Part shown: positions 7,671-15,683 of the stretch, one piece after another
Numbering within the stretch: the stretch's first letter is position 1
Layout of the letters: every line of letters begins with the position of its first letter
Origin: Candidatus Rokuibacteriota bacterium
GTDB lineage: Bacteria > Methylomirabilota > Methylomirabilia > Rokubacteriales > CSP1-6
Length of the DNA: 64,000 nucleotides
Direction: 5' to 3'
Assembly: GCA_003220495.1 (NCBI GenBank)
Contig: QHSP01000031.1
Coordinates: 1-64,000 of the forward strand
Position numbers and translations under genes: made by a program
The notes under the pieces: model-generated
What the model was told of the DNA's origin: nothing
The model's input: only the letters and a program-made list of their open reading frames with translations
The model's database searches: none

Positions 7671-8729
7671 ATGCTCGATTTCCCCGTGAACGACGCCGAC
7701 GGCCACATCACCGAGTCGACCGAGCAGCTCCGTCCCTACTTCGAGGGCAAGCAGGGCGAGCGCGGCGCCTGGGCCGGTCGCCGCTCCTACTATCCCGAGG
7801 ACGGCTGGGACCGGTCGCTCGGCGGAACGCTCGGGAGCAGCGTGAACGACGCGAAGAGCTGGCTGCGCATCATGGACGAGGGCCGCATGGAGACGACGAT
7901 CCTCTACCCGACCGGCGGCCTCGCCATCGGGTGGGTCCGCGAGCCCGACTTCGCGGTCGCGCTCTGCCGCGCGTACAACAACTTCGTCCACCAGGAGTTC
8001 CTCACGGTGAGCCCGCGGCTGAAGGCCGTCGCGCTGCTCCCGTTCCAGGACGTGCCCGAGGCCGTGAAGGAGCTGCGCCGCGCGGTCACCGAGCTCGGAA
8101 TGTCCGGCGCCTTCGCCCCGGCGGTCGGGCTCCGGCTGCCGCTGGGACATCCGGACTTCCACCCGATCTACGCCGAGGCCGAGCGCCTGGGATCGATGGT
8201 GGCCTGCCACGCGACGGTGCGCGGCCCCCACGCCTTCGGCGCCGACGGATTCGACAAGTTCGTCGAGGTGCACACCTTGTCGCACCCGGTCGCCCAGATG
8301 ATCCAGCTCACCGGCATGATCTTCGAGGGCGTGCCCGAGAAGTATCCCAGCCTGAGGATCGGCTTCATGGAAGCGGGCTGCTCCTGGCTCCCGTTCTGGA
8401 TGGACCGCATGGACGAAGAGTGGTCCAAGCGCAAGGTCGAGGCGCCCCTGTGTCGCAAGAAGCCCAGCGACTACCTGCGGTCCGGGCAGCTCTTCTTCGC
8501 GGCCGAAGGCGACGAGAAGTCGGTGCCGGAGGTGATCCGACGGCTCGGCAACGACATCATTTTCTATGCGAGCGACGTGCCCCACTGGGACCACGATTTC
8601 CCCGAGAACATCCGCGAGCTCGCGACCCGCGAGGACCTGAGCGCCGAGTCGAAGCGCAAGATCCTCTGCGAGAACACCCGGCGGCTCTACGAGCTGACGG
8701 GGGTGGAGTCGGTCAGGGCCGCGCGGTAA
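7671..8729 (+). CDS. Amidohydrolase 2-family metal-dependent hydrolase or decarboxylase
   Basis: ATG 7671 follows AAGGAGGGAG, giving 352 residues. An upstream in-frame start at 7632 has no such site. The N-terminal NDADGHITES contains the metal-binding D-x-H pattern of the ACMS decarboxylase/amidohydrolase 2 family. Later features are YNNFVHQEF, LLPFQDVPEAVKELRRAV, ACHATVRGPHAF, GFMEAGCSWLPFWMDRMDEEW and the terminal metal Asp region YASDVPHWDHDFPENI. The family hydrolyses C-C or C-N bonds or decarboxylates aromatic acids. The gene ends 17 bases inside the convergent class II aldolase gene. Confidence 0.85.
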   Translation: MLDFPVNDADGHITESTEQLRPYFEGKQGERGAWAGRRSYYPEDGWDRSLGGTLGSSVNDAKSWLRIMDEGRMETTILYPTGGLAIGWVREPDFAVALCRAYNNFVHQEFLTVSPRLKAVALLPFQDVPEAVKELRRAVTELGMSGAFAPAVGLRLPLGHPDFHPIYAEAERLGSMVACHATVRGPHAFGADGFDKFVEVHTLSHPVAQMIQLTGMIFEGVPEKYPSLRIGFMEAGCSWLPFWMDRMDEEWSKRKVEAPLCRKKPSDYLRSGQLFFAAEGDEKSVPEVIRRLGNDIIFYASDVPHWDHDFPENIRELATREDLSAESKRKILCENTRRLYELTGVESVRAAR

Positions 8730-9444
8730 GCAGATCGCGACAGCCCGCGCGCGCCGCCCAGTATTCCCACGCGCGCCACATCGAGGGCTCGTCGGGCCTC
8801 ATCGAGGCGTGGGCCTCGATCTCGCCGCGCGACAGCGCCTTGACCTCGCCCAGACGCATCGCTTCGGACAGCACCCGCGCGTTGAGCGGCAGGTAGACGG
8901 CGATCCGGATCGCTTCGGGCAGCGAGCGGCCGGCGGCCGAGAATCCGTGACCCCGCATCAGGACGACGCGCTCGCCGCCGAGGCCGCGCGCCAGGTCGCG
9001 GCCCTGGGCCATGTTCACCACGAGCAGATTGGTATCGCCGAAGTGGTCCCGGATGTCCCAGACCGGAATGCGCGGGCCCATGAAGCTCGCCATGTGCACC
9101 ACCGGCCGGAGCGGGGTCGTCGAGATCGTGAACGGCAGGACCGCCTCGGCGTGCGCGTGAACCACTGCCTGGACCTCGGGCCGTGCCTCGTAGATCGCCC
9201 CGTGTATGAACCGCTCGAGATACGGCGGCCGCGCGTCGCCGCCGACCGCTTTACCCTCGAGGTCGAACTCGATGACGTCGCCGCGCTCGACGAGCGCCGG
9301 CGCCAGCGAGCGCGACAGCAGGAACCGGGTGGGGTCGCTCGGATGCCGCACGCTCACGTGGCCGTACGCATCGACCACGGCCTCGTTCGCGAGGATTCGG
9401 TTGGCGATCACCACGTCGCGGGCGGCGCGCTCGAGGTCTGTCAC
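8713..9444 (-). CDS. Class II aldolase/adducin-family protein
   Basis: The protein has 243 residues and a GTG start at 9444 with GGGGAGGA upstream. The zinc triad is visible: His96 and His98 in VVHAHAEAV and His166 in MRGHGFS. RFLLSRSLAPALVERGDVIEFDLEG is the phosphate/substrate loop. The family covers fuculose- or ribulose-phosphate aldolases and also decarboxylases of 3-oxo-tetronate-type acids. The sequence resembles the general catabolic group rather than FucA in particular. It lies 28 bases behind the diiron protein and is probably the third gene of the TetR operon. Confidence 0.88.
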   Translation of the reverse strand: MTDLERAARDVVIANRILANEAVVDAYGHVSVRHPSDPTRFLLSRSLAPALVERGDVIEFDLEGKAVGGDARPPYLERFIHGAIYEARPEVQAVVHAHAEAVLPFTISTTPLRPVVHMASFMGPRIPVWDIRDHFGDTNLLVVNMAQGRDLARGLGGERVVLMRGHGFSAAGRSLPEAIRIAVYLPLNARVLSEAMRLGEVKALSRGEIEAHASMRPDEPSMWRAWEYWAARAGCRDLLTARP

Positions 9445-9472
9445 GGTCTGTCCTCCCCGGTCGCAGATTACC

Positions 9473-10201
9473 TCAAACGAAGTGGCGGTCGGATGCCGTG
9501 TCGGGCACGGTCAGCCCGAGGCCTTCGATCAACGGGGTCACCTCGGCCACGTATTCGCTGCGCGCCGTCTCGTTCGAGCGGCGCTTGAGACCCCAGTGCT
9601 GGTAGCGAGCCGCGCGCCGGGAATTCGAGCGCCCGAACATGTCGAGGCCGCGAGGATACCACCGGTCGATCGCCGATTGGGCGGCGGCGCGGCCTTCCTC
9701 GGTGCGCACCATGTCGCGGAGCTTCACGTGGCCGTAGCCCACGTGCGTCTTCTCCTCCATCAGGATTCTCGGCAGCGCGCGGTCCAGCGGCAGGTAGGAG
9801 CCGCCGACGAATTCTTCGAGCTGATACTGTCCGACGCGATCGATGAGGAAGCCGAACGCGGCGACGTCCGCCCACGTCGGCATCGCCTGCCGGAACGCCT
9901 CGAGGTCACGCCGGGACTTCTCGACATACATTAGCTCGGAGGCGTCCTCACCGAGCTCGTTCAGGAGCCGGTTGATCTTCCGGAAGTGGTCGATCTCTTC
10001 GCCGGCGACCTTGGCCAGCATCCACTGGTCGTCGGCCGACGGCGCCGCCAGGAGCCACTCGCTCACGTAGAGGTGCGGCCCCCCGATCTCGCAGTCGGCC
10101 TGGATGCGCAGGACGCGCTTGAGCAGCGACTGATACTCCGCCGGCATCTTGGAGGCCTCGGGCGCCTCGACCTTGTCGCGAAACGGTCTGTCCTCGGTCA
10201 T
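9473..10201 (-). CDS. PaaA/PaaC-like diiron (ferritin-like) oxygenase subunit
   Basis: ATG 10201 gives 242 residues; longer in-frame starts would run into the tetR gene. This is a four-helix diiron protein of the phenylacetic-acid-catabolism family. Ligand candidates are Glu38 (ADCEIGG), Glu69-x2-His72 (GEEIDHF), Glu129 or 130 (QLEEF) and Glu150-x2-His153 (MEEKTHVGYGH). That is two E-x2-H pairs as in PaaA, the subunit that epoxidises phenylacetyl-CoA. No paaB, C, D or E lies nearby. The neighbours are a TetR gene 14 bases upstream and a class II aldolase downstream. The CoA-thioester substrate is inference from the family. Confidence 0.82.
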   Translation of the reverse strand: MTEDRPFRDKVEAPEASKMPAEYQSLLKRVLRIQADCEIGGPHLYVSEWLLAAPSADDQWMLAKVAGEEIDHFRKINRLLNELGEDASELMYVEKSRRDLEAFRQAMPTWADVAAFGFLIDRVGQYQLEEFVGGSYLPLDRALPRILMEEKTHVGYGHVKLRDMVRTEEGRAAAQSAIDRWYPRGLDMFGRSNSRRAARYQHWGLKRRSNETARSEYVAEVTPLIEGLGLTVPDTASDRHFV

Positions 10202-10215
10202 GGCGGCCCTCTCGT

Positions 10216-10812
10216 TCAACGTTTGACGCTCTTCATGATCATCTCGACGTAGCGATCCGCGATCGCCTCGGGCGACAGGCGACCGCCGTCCGCGAACCAC
10301 GTCGCCACACCGGTGCACATCGTCAGGATGGCCATGGCCGTCAGCCGCACGTCCGCCACCTGGAAGACTCCGGCGCGGACGCCGGAGGCGAGGAGGCCGC
10401 GGAACACGCGCTCGTACTCGTCGCGCCGGGTGAGGACGAGACGGAGATTGCCCTGCGTCAGCGAGCGCAGCTCGCTGTGGCTCAGGAACGCCTCGTGCTG
10501 GCTATCGGTGTGGAACAGCACGTGGAAGCGCACCGCCGCGCGCAGCCGCGCCTCGGGGCCGTCCGCCGACGCGACGGCGCGCCCCACGCCGGCCAGGAGA
10601 TCGTCGAGCGTATGGTCGAGGATCGCGAAGAGGATCTCTTGCTTGGACCGAAAGTGATAGTAGAGGCTCGCCGCTTCCATGCGGAGCGCGCGCGCCAGCG
10701 TGCGCATCGAGCTCCCGTGGTAGCCGCGCTCGCGGAAGAGGACGACGGCCGCGCGCAGGATGCGCTCGGCGGCGGTGGCGCGCTCGTGCGTGGCGACGAT
10801 CGTGGCGGCCAT
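10216..10812 (-). CDS. TetR-family transcriptional regulator
   Basis: The protein has 198 residues. The N-terminal HTH covers about 15-62: AERILRAAVVLFRERGYHGSSMRTLARALRMEAASLYYHFRSKQEILFAILD. The rest is the helical ligand-binding domain, which reads like the group that responds to acyl-CoA or aromatic effectors. That assignment is weak. It probably leads the operon tetR / diiron protein / class II aldolase and is divergent from the TctA-TctB gene. A near-perfect 16-base palindrome lies 9 bases upstream of its start, so autoregulation and control of both operons is likely. Confidence 0.92.
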   Translation of the reverse strand: MAATIVATHERATAAERILRAAVVLFRERGYHGSSMRTLARALRMEAASLYYHFRSKQEILFAILDHTLDDLLAGVGRAVASADGPEARLRAAVRFHVLFHTDSQHEAFLSHSELRSLTQGNLRLVLTRRDEYERVFRGLLASGVRAGVFQVADVRLTAMAILTMCTGVATWFADGGRLSPEAIADRYVEMIMKSVKR

Positions 10813-10820
10813 ACCGTACC

Positions 10821-10836
10821 TAACGTACGTTCGTTA
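10821..10836. promoter_or_regulatory. Candidate TetR operator
   Basis: TAACGTACGTTCGTTA matches its own reverse complement at 14 of 16 positions. It sits in the 78-base gap between the divergent tetR and TctA-TctB genes. Size, position and the ACGT-rich core fit TetR operators. It is AT-richer than the surroundings. Confidence 0.65.
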
Positions 10837-10890
10837 TGTAACCGGCGCGCGGCCCCCTGTCAAGCGATCGCGTGATAGCATCCCCGCCCA

Positions 10891-12888
10891 GTGGACTTTC
10901 TCCACGCCAGCGTCACCGGGCTCGTCCAGGTCTTCGCGTGGCCGACGTTCGGTCTGATGCTGCTCGGCATGGCACTCGGCTTCGTCGTGGGCCTCCTGCC
11001 CGGGCTCGGCGGCCCGACGACGCTCGCCCTCATGCTGCCGTTCGTGTTCAAGATGACGCCGATCGAGGCGTTCGCCTTCCTGCTCGGCATGCTCGCGGTC
11101 ACCGCCACCACCGGCGACATCACCTCGATCCTGTTCGGGATTCCCGGCGAGCCGACCACGGCGGCGACGATCGTGGACGGTCACGCCATGGCGAAGAACG
11201 GCGAGGCGGGGCGGGCGCTGGGCGCGGCGATGATGAGCTCGCTGGTCGGCGCGGTGTTCGGCGCGCTCGTCCTCGGACTCGCGATCCCGATCGTGCGGCC
11301 GCTCGTGCTGGCGCTGGGCTCGCCGGAGTTCTTCATGCTCGCTGTGCTCGGGATCACCTTTGTCGCCTCGCTGAGCGGCGAGGCGCTCGTCAAGGGCCTG
11401 CTGGCCGGCGGCCTCGGGCTCTGGCTGGCCACGATCGGCCTCGATCCGGTGACCGGCATCCAGCGCTACACCTTCGGGCAGCTCTTCCTGTGGGACGGGA
11501 TCGGGCTCGTGCCCGTCACCATCGGCTTCTACGCGATTCCCGAGTTGATCGAGATGGCCAACGCGGGATCGAGCATCGCGAAGCTCGACGTGGGACGCGT
11601 GGGCGGCGTGTGGGCCGGCGTGCGTGACACGTTCCGGCACTGGCGCCTGGTGATCCGCTGCAGCGCGCTCGGCACGTTCATCTCGATCATCCCGGGTCTG
11701 GGCGCGGCGACCACCCAGTGGCTCGCCTACGCGCACGCCGTCCAGAGCTCGTCCGGTCGAGAGCGGTTCGGCCGCGGCGCCGTCGAAGGCGTGCTCGGGC
11801 CTGGCGCCGCGAACAATTCGTCTCTCGGCGGCAGCCTGGTCACGACGGTGGCCTTCGGTGTCCCCGCCAGCGTCGCCACGGCCATTCTGATGGGCGCCTT
11901 CTTCGTCCAGGGACTCGTCCCGGGGCCGGCCATGCTGACGCCGGCGCCGAAGGGCCACCTGGCGGTGACCCTCGCGATGGTGTGGACGATCGTGATCTCC
12001 AACATCATCACGGTCGCGATCTGTCTGGCGTTCATGGGGCCGCTCGCCCGGATCACGCAGATCCGCGGCACGCTGCTCGTGCCGTTCATCTTGATCCTGG
12101 TCTACGTGGGCGCCTTCGCCGAGAAGAACGTCTTCGAAGATCTCGGCGTCGTCCTGGCCTTCGGCGCGCTCGGCTGGGTGATGGCGAAGCTCGACTGGCC
12201 GCGGCCGCCCCTGCTCCTCGGCCTGGTGCTCGGTCCTCTCGCGGAGAACCGTCTCTTTCTGTCGACCGACAACTACGGCGCGGCCTGGCTGTTCCGCCCG
12301 GGCGTAGTGATCATCGCGGCCGTCATGGCCGTCGGCCTGATCGTTCCGATCGTGAATCGGCGCCGGAGGCGGCTGACGTCATCGCCCATGGAAGCCCCTG
12401 GCGGCGCGCGCGGCTGGCGGCTCGACGGCGCGCTCGCATTCGATCTCGGCCTGGTGCTCCTGTTCGCCATGGCACTCTGGCTCAGTCGTCGCTTCGATGT
12501 GCGCGCCGGCCTCTTCCCGTGGACGATCACCACGGCCGCGCTCGGTCTGGCGCTCGTGCAGACCGCGCGCGACCTCACCAGTCGGCGCCCGGCGCGCGCA
12601 AAACCGGATACGCACGACCCCTCACCGGGCCCGCCGGGCGCAACGCGCCGAACCGTGGCGATCTGCGGCTGGATTCTGGGAATGTACGCGGCGATCTGGC
12701 TTCTCGGCTTGCCGCTCGCCACGCTCGTCACGACCGTCCTCTACCTCCGGACCGCGCGCGAGCGCTGGCCGATCAGCATCGGTCTGAGCCTCGCCGGCTT
12801 CGCGTTCGTGTACGGGTTGTTCGAAAAGGGGCTGAGCGTCCCGTTCCCGCCGGGCCAGCTGTTCGTCTGGCTGGGCTACGGCGGCTGA
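10891..12888 (+). CDS. Tripartite tricarboxylate transporter permease, TctA-TctB fusion
   Basis: This 665-residue inner-membrane protein starts at GTG 10891. Residues 1 to about 495 are TctA: GLLPGLGGPTTLALMLPF, TATTGDITSILFGIPGEPTTAATI, LGPGAANNSSLGGSLVTTVAFGVPAS and GNVF-like helices up to NRRRRR. After a short linker, residues about 510-665 contain four more helices (DLGLVLLFAMALWLSRRFDVRAG, FPWTITTAALGLALV, and two at the end) that match the small subunit TctB. Normally these are separate genes. The periplasmic binding partner TctC is not adjacent; a candidate lies at 52408. The system imports carboxylates by ion symport. Confidence 0.88.
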   Translation: MDFLHASVTGLVQVFAWPTFGLMLLGMALGFVVGLLPGLGGPTTLALMLPFVFKMTPIEAFAFLLGMLAVTATTGDITSILFGIPGEPTTAATIVDGHAMAKNGEAGRALGAAMMSSLVGAVFGALVLGLAIPIVRPLVLALGSPEFFMLAVLGITFVASLSGEALVKGLLAGGLGLWLATIGLDPVTGIQRYTFGQLFLWDGIGLVPVTIGFYAIPELIEMANAGSSIAKLDVGRVGGVWAGVRDTFRHWRLVIRCSALGTFISIIPGLGAATTQWLAYAHAVQSSSGRERFGRGAVEGVLGPGAANNSSLGGSLVTTVAFGVPASVATAILMGAFFVQGLVPGPAMLTPAPKGHLAVTLAMVWTIVISNIITVAICLAFMGPLARITQIRGTLLVPFILILVYVGAFAEKNVFEDLGVVLAFGALGWVMAKLDWPRPPLLLGLVLGPLAENRLFLSTDNYGAAWLFRPGVVIIAAVMAVGLIVPIVNRRRRRLTSSPMEAPGGARGWRLDGALAFDLGLVLLFAMALWLSRRFDVRAGLFPWTITTAALGLALVQTARDLTSRRPARAKPDTHDPSPGPPGATRRTVAICGWILGMYAAIWLLGLPLATLVTTVLYLRTARERWPISIGLSLAGFAFVYGLFEKGLSVPFPPGQLFVWLGYGG

Positions 12889-12897
12889 GCGCTCGGC

Positions 12898-13758
12898 ATG
12901 ACCGACGGCTGGGCATCGCGTGTCGTGGTGAACGCTGATCGCGCGCTCGCCGAGCGAGTTCGCGCGCTGGCCGAGCGTCGGATGGTCTTCGTCGCCGGGC
13001 TCCCCGGCACGGGCAAGAGCCTTCTCGTCCACCAGCTCGTCCACGTGGCGAGCGGCGCCGGGCGCCGAATCCATCTCCTCCAGTGGGATGTCGCGCGGCC
13101 GGTCTTCGAGGCCAGCCCGGCGGGCCAGCGATACCCGCTGGTCGACGGCGTCACGCACGCGGTCATCAGGAGAGCGGCCGGGTTGTGGGTCCGCGATGCG
13201 CTGGCCGACTGGAGCGAACGATACCCCGATCCGCGCCACCTCCTGGTCGGTGAGACGCCGTTCGTCGGCAATCGGTTCGTCGAGCTCGCTCGCCCGAGCG
13301 GCGACCGGGCCGAGGCGTTGCTGACGTCGCCGTCCTGTCGCTTCGTGATCGCGACGCCGTCGCGCGAGGTCCGCAGCTTCCTCGAGGCTCAGCGCGCGCG
13401 CCGGGCTCACGATCCTCTCCACCCGCGCGAGCGCGAGGACGCGCCGCCGCACGTGCTCCGCGATCTCTGGCAGAGCCTGGCGGCGGTCGCGGGTGGCGAT
13501 GCCGGGGCGCCTCGGCCGTACGATCCGGCCGTCTATGCGGGCGTCTATCAGAGGGTGCTTCGTCATCGGAACACGGAGCTCGTGGGCCTCGAGGTGATCC
13601 TGCCGACCGAGCGGCTCTCGGTCTACGACTTCGCGGTCACGCCGCGCGAGCTGGCGCCGACCGCGACGGAGGCCGACCGGTTCATCGGAGAGGTCGAGCG
13701 CCGGTATCCGGATCCGCGCGTGCTGGACGGTGAGATCGCCCGCTGGTGGCAGGCGTAG
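12898..13758 (+). CDS. P-loop ATP/GTP-binding protein of unknown function
   Basis: The protein has 286 residues and starts 9 bases after the transporter gene. A Walker A motif GLPGTGKS is at 34-41, followed by LLVHQLVHVASGAGRR. A possible Walker B/Asp is in HLLQWDVARPVFE or HLLVGETPFVGN. The C-terminal half (after about 180) has YDPAVYAGVYQRVLRHRN and a strand-rich segment. I do not recognise a family beyond P-loop kinase-like NTPase. Co-transcription with the TctA-TctB gene is likely from spacing. A short GC hairpin followed by TTTT lies just after its stop. Confidence 0.7.
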   Translation: MTDGWASRVVVNADRALAERVRALAERRMVFVAGLPGTGKSLLVHQLVHVASGAGRRIHLLQWDVARPVFEASPAGQRYPLVDGVTHAVIRRAAGLWVRDALADWSERYPDPRHLLVGETPFVGNRFVELARPSGDRAEALLTSPSCRFVIATPSREVRSFLEAQRARRAHDPLHPREREDAPPHVLRDLWQSLAAVAGGDAGAPRPYDPAVYAGVYQRVLRHRNTELVGLEVILPTERLSVYDFAVTPRELAPTATEADRFIGEVERRYPDPRVLDGEIARWWQA

Positions 13759-13764
13759 CCCGAT

Positions 13765-13782
13765 CCGCGTACGCGGGGTTTT
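13765..13782 (+). terminator. Weak intrinsic terminator candidate
   Basis: CCGCGTACGCGG followed by GG and TTTT, immediately after the P-loop gene stop. The stem is only four to five pairs, so the call is tentative. Confidence 0.35.
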
Positions 13783-13854
13783 CCGGATGGAGGAGTAGAG
13801 AATCTTCCCTGGTGTAGCTTCTTCGAGCGCGTGTAGGAATTGCCGGTAGAAATT

Positions 13855-14355
13855 TCAGGCGACGCGCATCGCCGCTTCGAGGTGGGCGGCGCGCAGCATG
13901 AAGACCGGAACGTCGGACATGCGTAGCACGGCTTCCGCGACAGACCCGAAGAGCAGACGCTTGAGGCCGGTTCGCCCGTGGGTTGTCATCGCGATCACGT
14001 CGGCGCCGATCTCCCTCGCCGCCGCGATGATCTCCTGCGGAGCCTCGCCCGAGCGTACGGTCGTGATCACCCTGAGCCCTTCGAAGAAGGGTGTCGCGGC
14101 GACGGCGCGGAGATACGCGTCGGCTTCCTCCAGCATTCTCTCAATCGACGGCGTCGTGTTTCCGAGCTCGACCGGCACCTCTTCGACCGCGGCAGGCTTG
14201 ACGGTAGGCACGACGACTCGGATCAGGGCTACCTCCATCCCGAGCGGGTGAGCCAGTTGAAGGAACGGAGGAAGGATCGCCTCCGCCACCATCGAGCCAT
14301 CCAGCGTGACCAGGGCGCGCTTGAACCCGAGCTCTGGCGTCTGTGATGTCTTCAT
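13855..14355 (-). CDS. Universal stress protein (UspA family)
   Basis: Starting at ATG 14355 gives 166 residues, the normal size for a single Usp domain; an in-frame ATG at 14427 would add an unlikely leader. KRALVTLDGSMVAEAILP is the first strand with the ATP-contact Asp. ADVIAMTTHGRTGLKRLLFGSVAEAVLRMSDVPVFML at the end carries the G-x2-G and G-S nucleotide-binding elements of the ATP-binding subgroup. The role in stress endurance is family knowledge. It is divergent from the CBS-domain gene, a pairing seen in many soil bacteria. Confidence 0.92.
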   Translation of the reverse strand: MKTSQTPELGFKRALVTLDGSMVAEAILPPFLQLAHPLGMEVALIRVVVPTVKPAAVEEVPVELGNTTPSIERMLEEADAYLRAVAATPFFEGLRVITTVRSGEAPQEIIAAAREIGADVIAMTTHGRTGLKRLLFGSVAEAVLRMSDVPVFMLRAAHLEAAMRVA

Positions 14356-14408
14356 GATCTCGCTATCCGTGCAAGCGAGATACCAGAGGGAAATCGAGAT
14401 CCCCGAGC

Positions 14409-14421
14409 GGGCCAATGGCCC
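14409..14421. promoter_or_regulatory. Palindrome in USP/CBS divergent promoter region
   Basis: GGGCCAATGGCCC is a perfect 6+1+6 palindrome lying 54 bases from the USP start and 88 bases from the CBS start. It may be an operator for co-regulating both stress genes, or chance in GC-rich DNA. Confidence 0.3.
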
Positions 14422-14508
14422 TGGCACTCGTGTTGCACCGCGAGCCGACGTCGATCACCGACACATTCCACTCGAAGGTCCTTCGTCGTTTCACGAAAGG
14501 AGAGCGCT

Positions 14509-15003
14509 ATGAAGATTCGAGACGTGATGGTCCGCGATGTCATCGCGATCGACCCATCCGCGTCGCTCGCTGAGGCCGCTCAGCTCATGCGTCAGGCGAA
14601 CGTCGGCATCCTCCCGGTCGTCGAAGACGGCCAGGTGTGCGGCGTGATCACCGACCGCGATCTCGTCGTGCGCGCCCTCGCCGTCGGCGCCGATCTCACG
14701 TCGACTCCCGTTGGTGAATGCGCCACCGGCGATCCAGTGGTCGCCCACCCGGACTGGAACCTCGATCAGGCGATGGATGCCATGGCGCGGGCGCAGATCG
14801 GGCGCCTGCCGGTGATCGACGACGACAACGCGCTCGCCGGCATCGTCACCCTGGGCTCCCTCGCGCTCCGGTCGAAGAAGGACAAGGAGACGCTCGCGGC
14901 CGCCAAGGAGGTCTCGCGTCGCTCGGTGAAAGAGGGCGATTCGCCTCGCGCGTCGTCCACGCAGTCGAAGCGCGCCGCCCGCGACAAGAGGCACGCGACC
15001 TGA
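14509..15003 (+). CDS. CBS-domain pair protein
   Basis: The protein has 164 residues, with an AAAGGAGAG ribosome site before ATG 14509. Two CBS motifs form one Bateman module: residues 1-58 (KIRDVMVRDVIAIDPSASL ... VCGVITDRDLVVRAL) and about 66-125 (VGECATGDPVVAHPDWNL ... LAGIVTLGSLALRS). The last 40 residues are charged and Ser/Arg/Lys-rich, likely disordered. Such stand-alone modules bind adenosyl nucleotides and act as energy or stress sensors. The target is unknown. Divergent from the universal stress protein gene. Confidence 0.9.
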   Translation: MKIRDVMVRDVIAIDPSASLAEAAQLMRQANVGILPVVEDGQVCGVITDRDLVVRALAVGADLTSTPVGECATGDPVVAHPDWNLDQAMDAMARAQIGRLPVIDDDNALAGIVTLGSLALRSKKDKETLAAAKEVSRRSVKEGDSPRASSTQSKRAARDKRHAT

Positions 15004-15053
15004 GCAGAAGGGCCGGCGATCTCTCAGAGGTCGCCGGACCCGACCGCTTCCTC

Positions 15054-15596
15054 TCACCGCGCGTGAATGACGCCGCAGGCGATACGCGGCCCCGCATCGC
15101 CGGCGGGATCGGTCACGTCATCGTCCCCTCGCTCGTGAACCACGAGGCTCGCGCCGTCGGCGTCGAGCAGCCGGTTCGGCCCGTTGCCGAGCGAGACGTC
15201 TCGCAGGACGATTTCGATCGCGCCCTGTTTCCGGTCGGAGACCTCGAGGTTCGGCATGTCGCCCGCGTGCGGACCCTGCGGGTTGTCGCGGCCGTGCTGT
15301 CGCTGCGTCGGGTTGAAGTGACCTCCCGCCGACTCGAAGGGCGGCTCGCAACGCCCTATCGCGTGCACGTGGAAGGCGTGCTGGCCCGGCGGCAGAGCGG
15401 TGAACGTGGCCGACACCTTCACGCCTCCAGGGATGTCCTGCAGGGAAGCTTCCCCCACTTTCACGCCGCCGGCGTTCTTCAGATCCGCCCGCGCGGTCGC
15501 CGCGTCGGCGATCGAGCCGAGCGCGAACCAGCCGATCGCGAGCGCGCCGATCCAGGCGGCGCTGAGCCGTCTCGGGTGGATCACTCGTGGCTTCAT
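15054..15596 (-). CDS. sodC: Superoxide dismutase, Cu-Zn family
   Basis: The 180-residue protein has an N-terminal signal peptide (hydrophobic 14-30, cleavage near ADAA), so it is periplasmic. Copper ligands are visible as His76, His78, His93 and His154. Zinc ligands are His93, His101, His110 and Asp113. The guidance Arg is Arg171 in GPRIACGVI, and Cys83 with Cys174 can form the conserved disulfide. All key residues of a working SodC are therefore present. The length is normal. It lies convergent to the CBS-domain gene with about 50 bases between stops. Confidence 0.93.
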   Translation of the reverse strand: MKPRVIHPRRLSAAWIGALAIGWFALGSIADAATARADLKNAGGVKVGEASLQDIPGGVKVSATFTALPPGQHAFHVHAIGRCEPPFESAGGHFNPTQRQHGRDNPQGPHAGDMPNLEVSDRKQGAIEIVLRDVSLGNGPNRLLDADGASLVVHERGDDDVTDPAGDAGPRIACGVIHAR

Positions 15597-15683
15597 CAGG
15601 CCCCTCCCCTACATGCCGCTCGCGCACTGCGAGCGACAGACTCACGACGAAGTTGCAGGGTCCGTGCCATTTGACAGCGGCAC

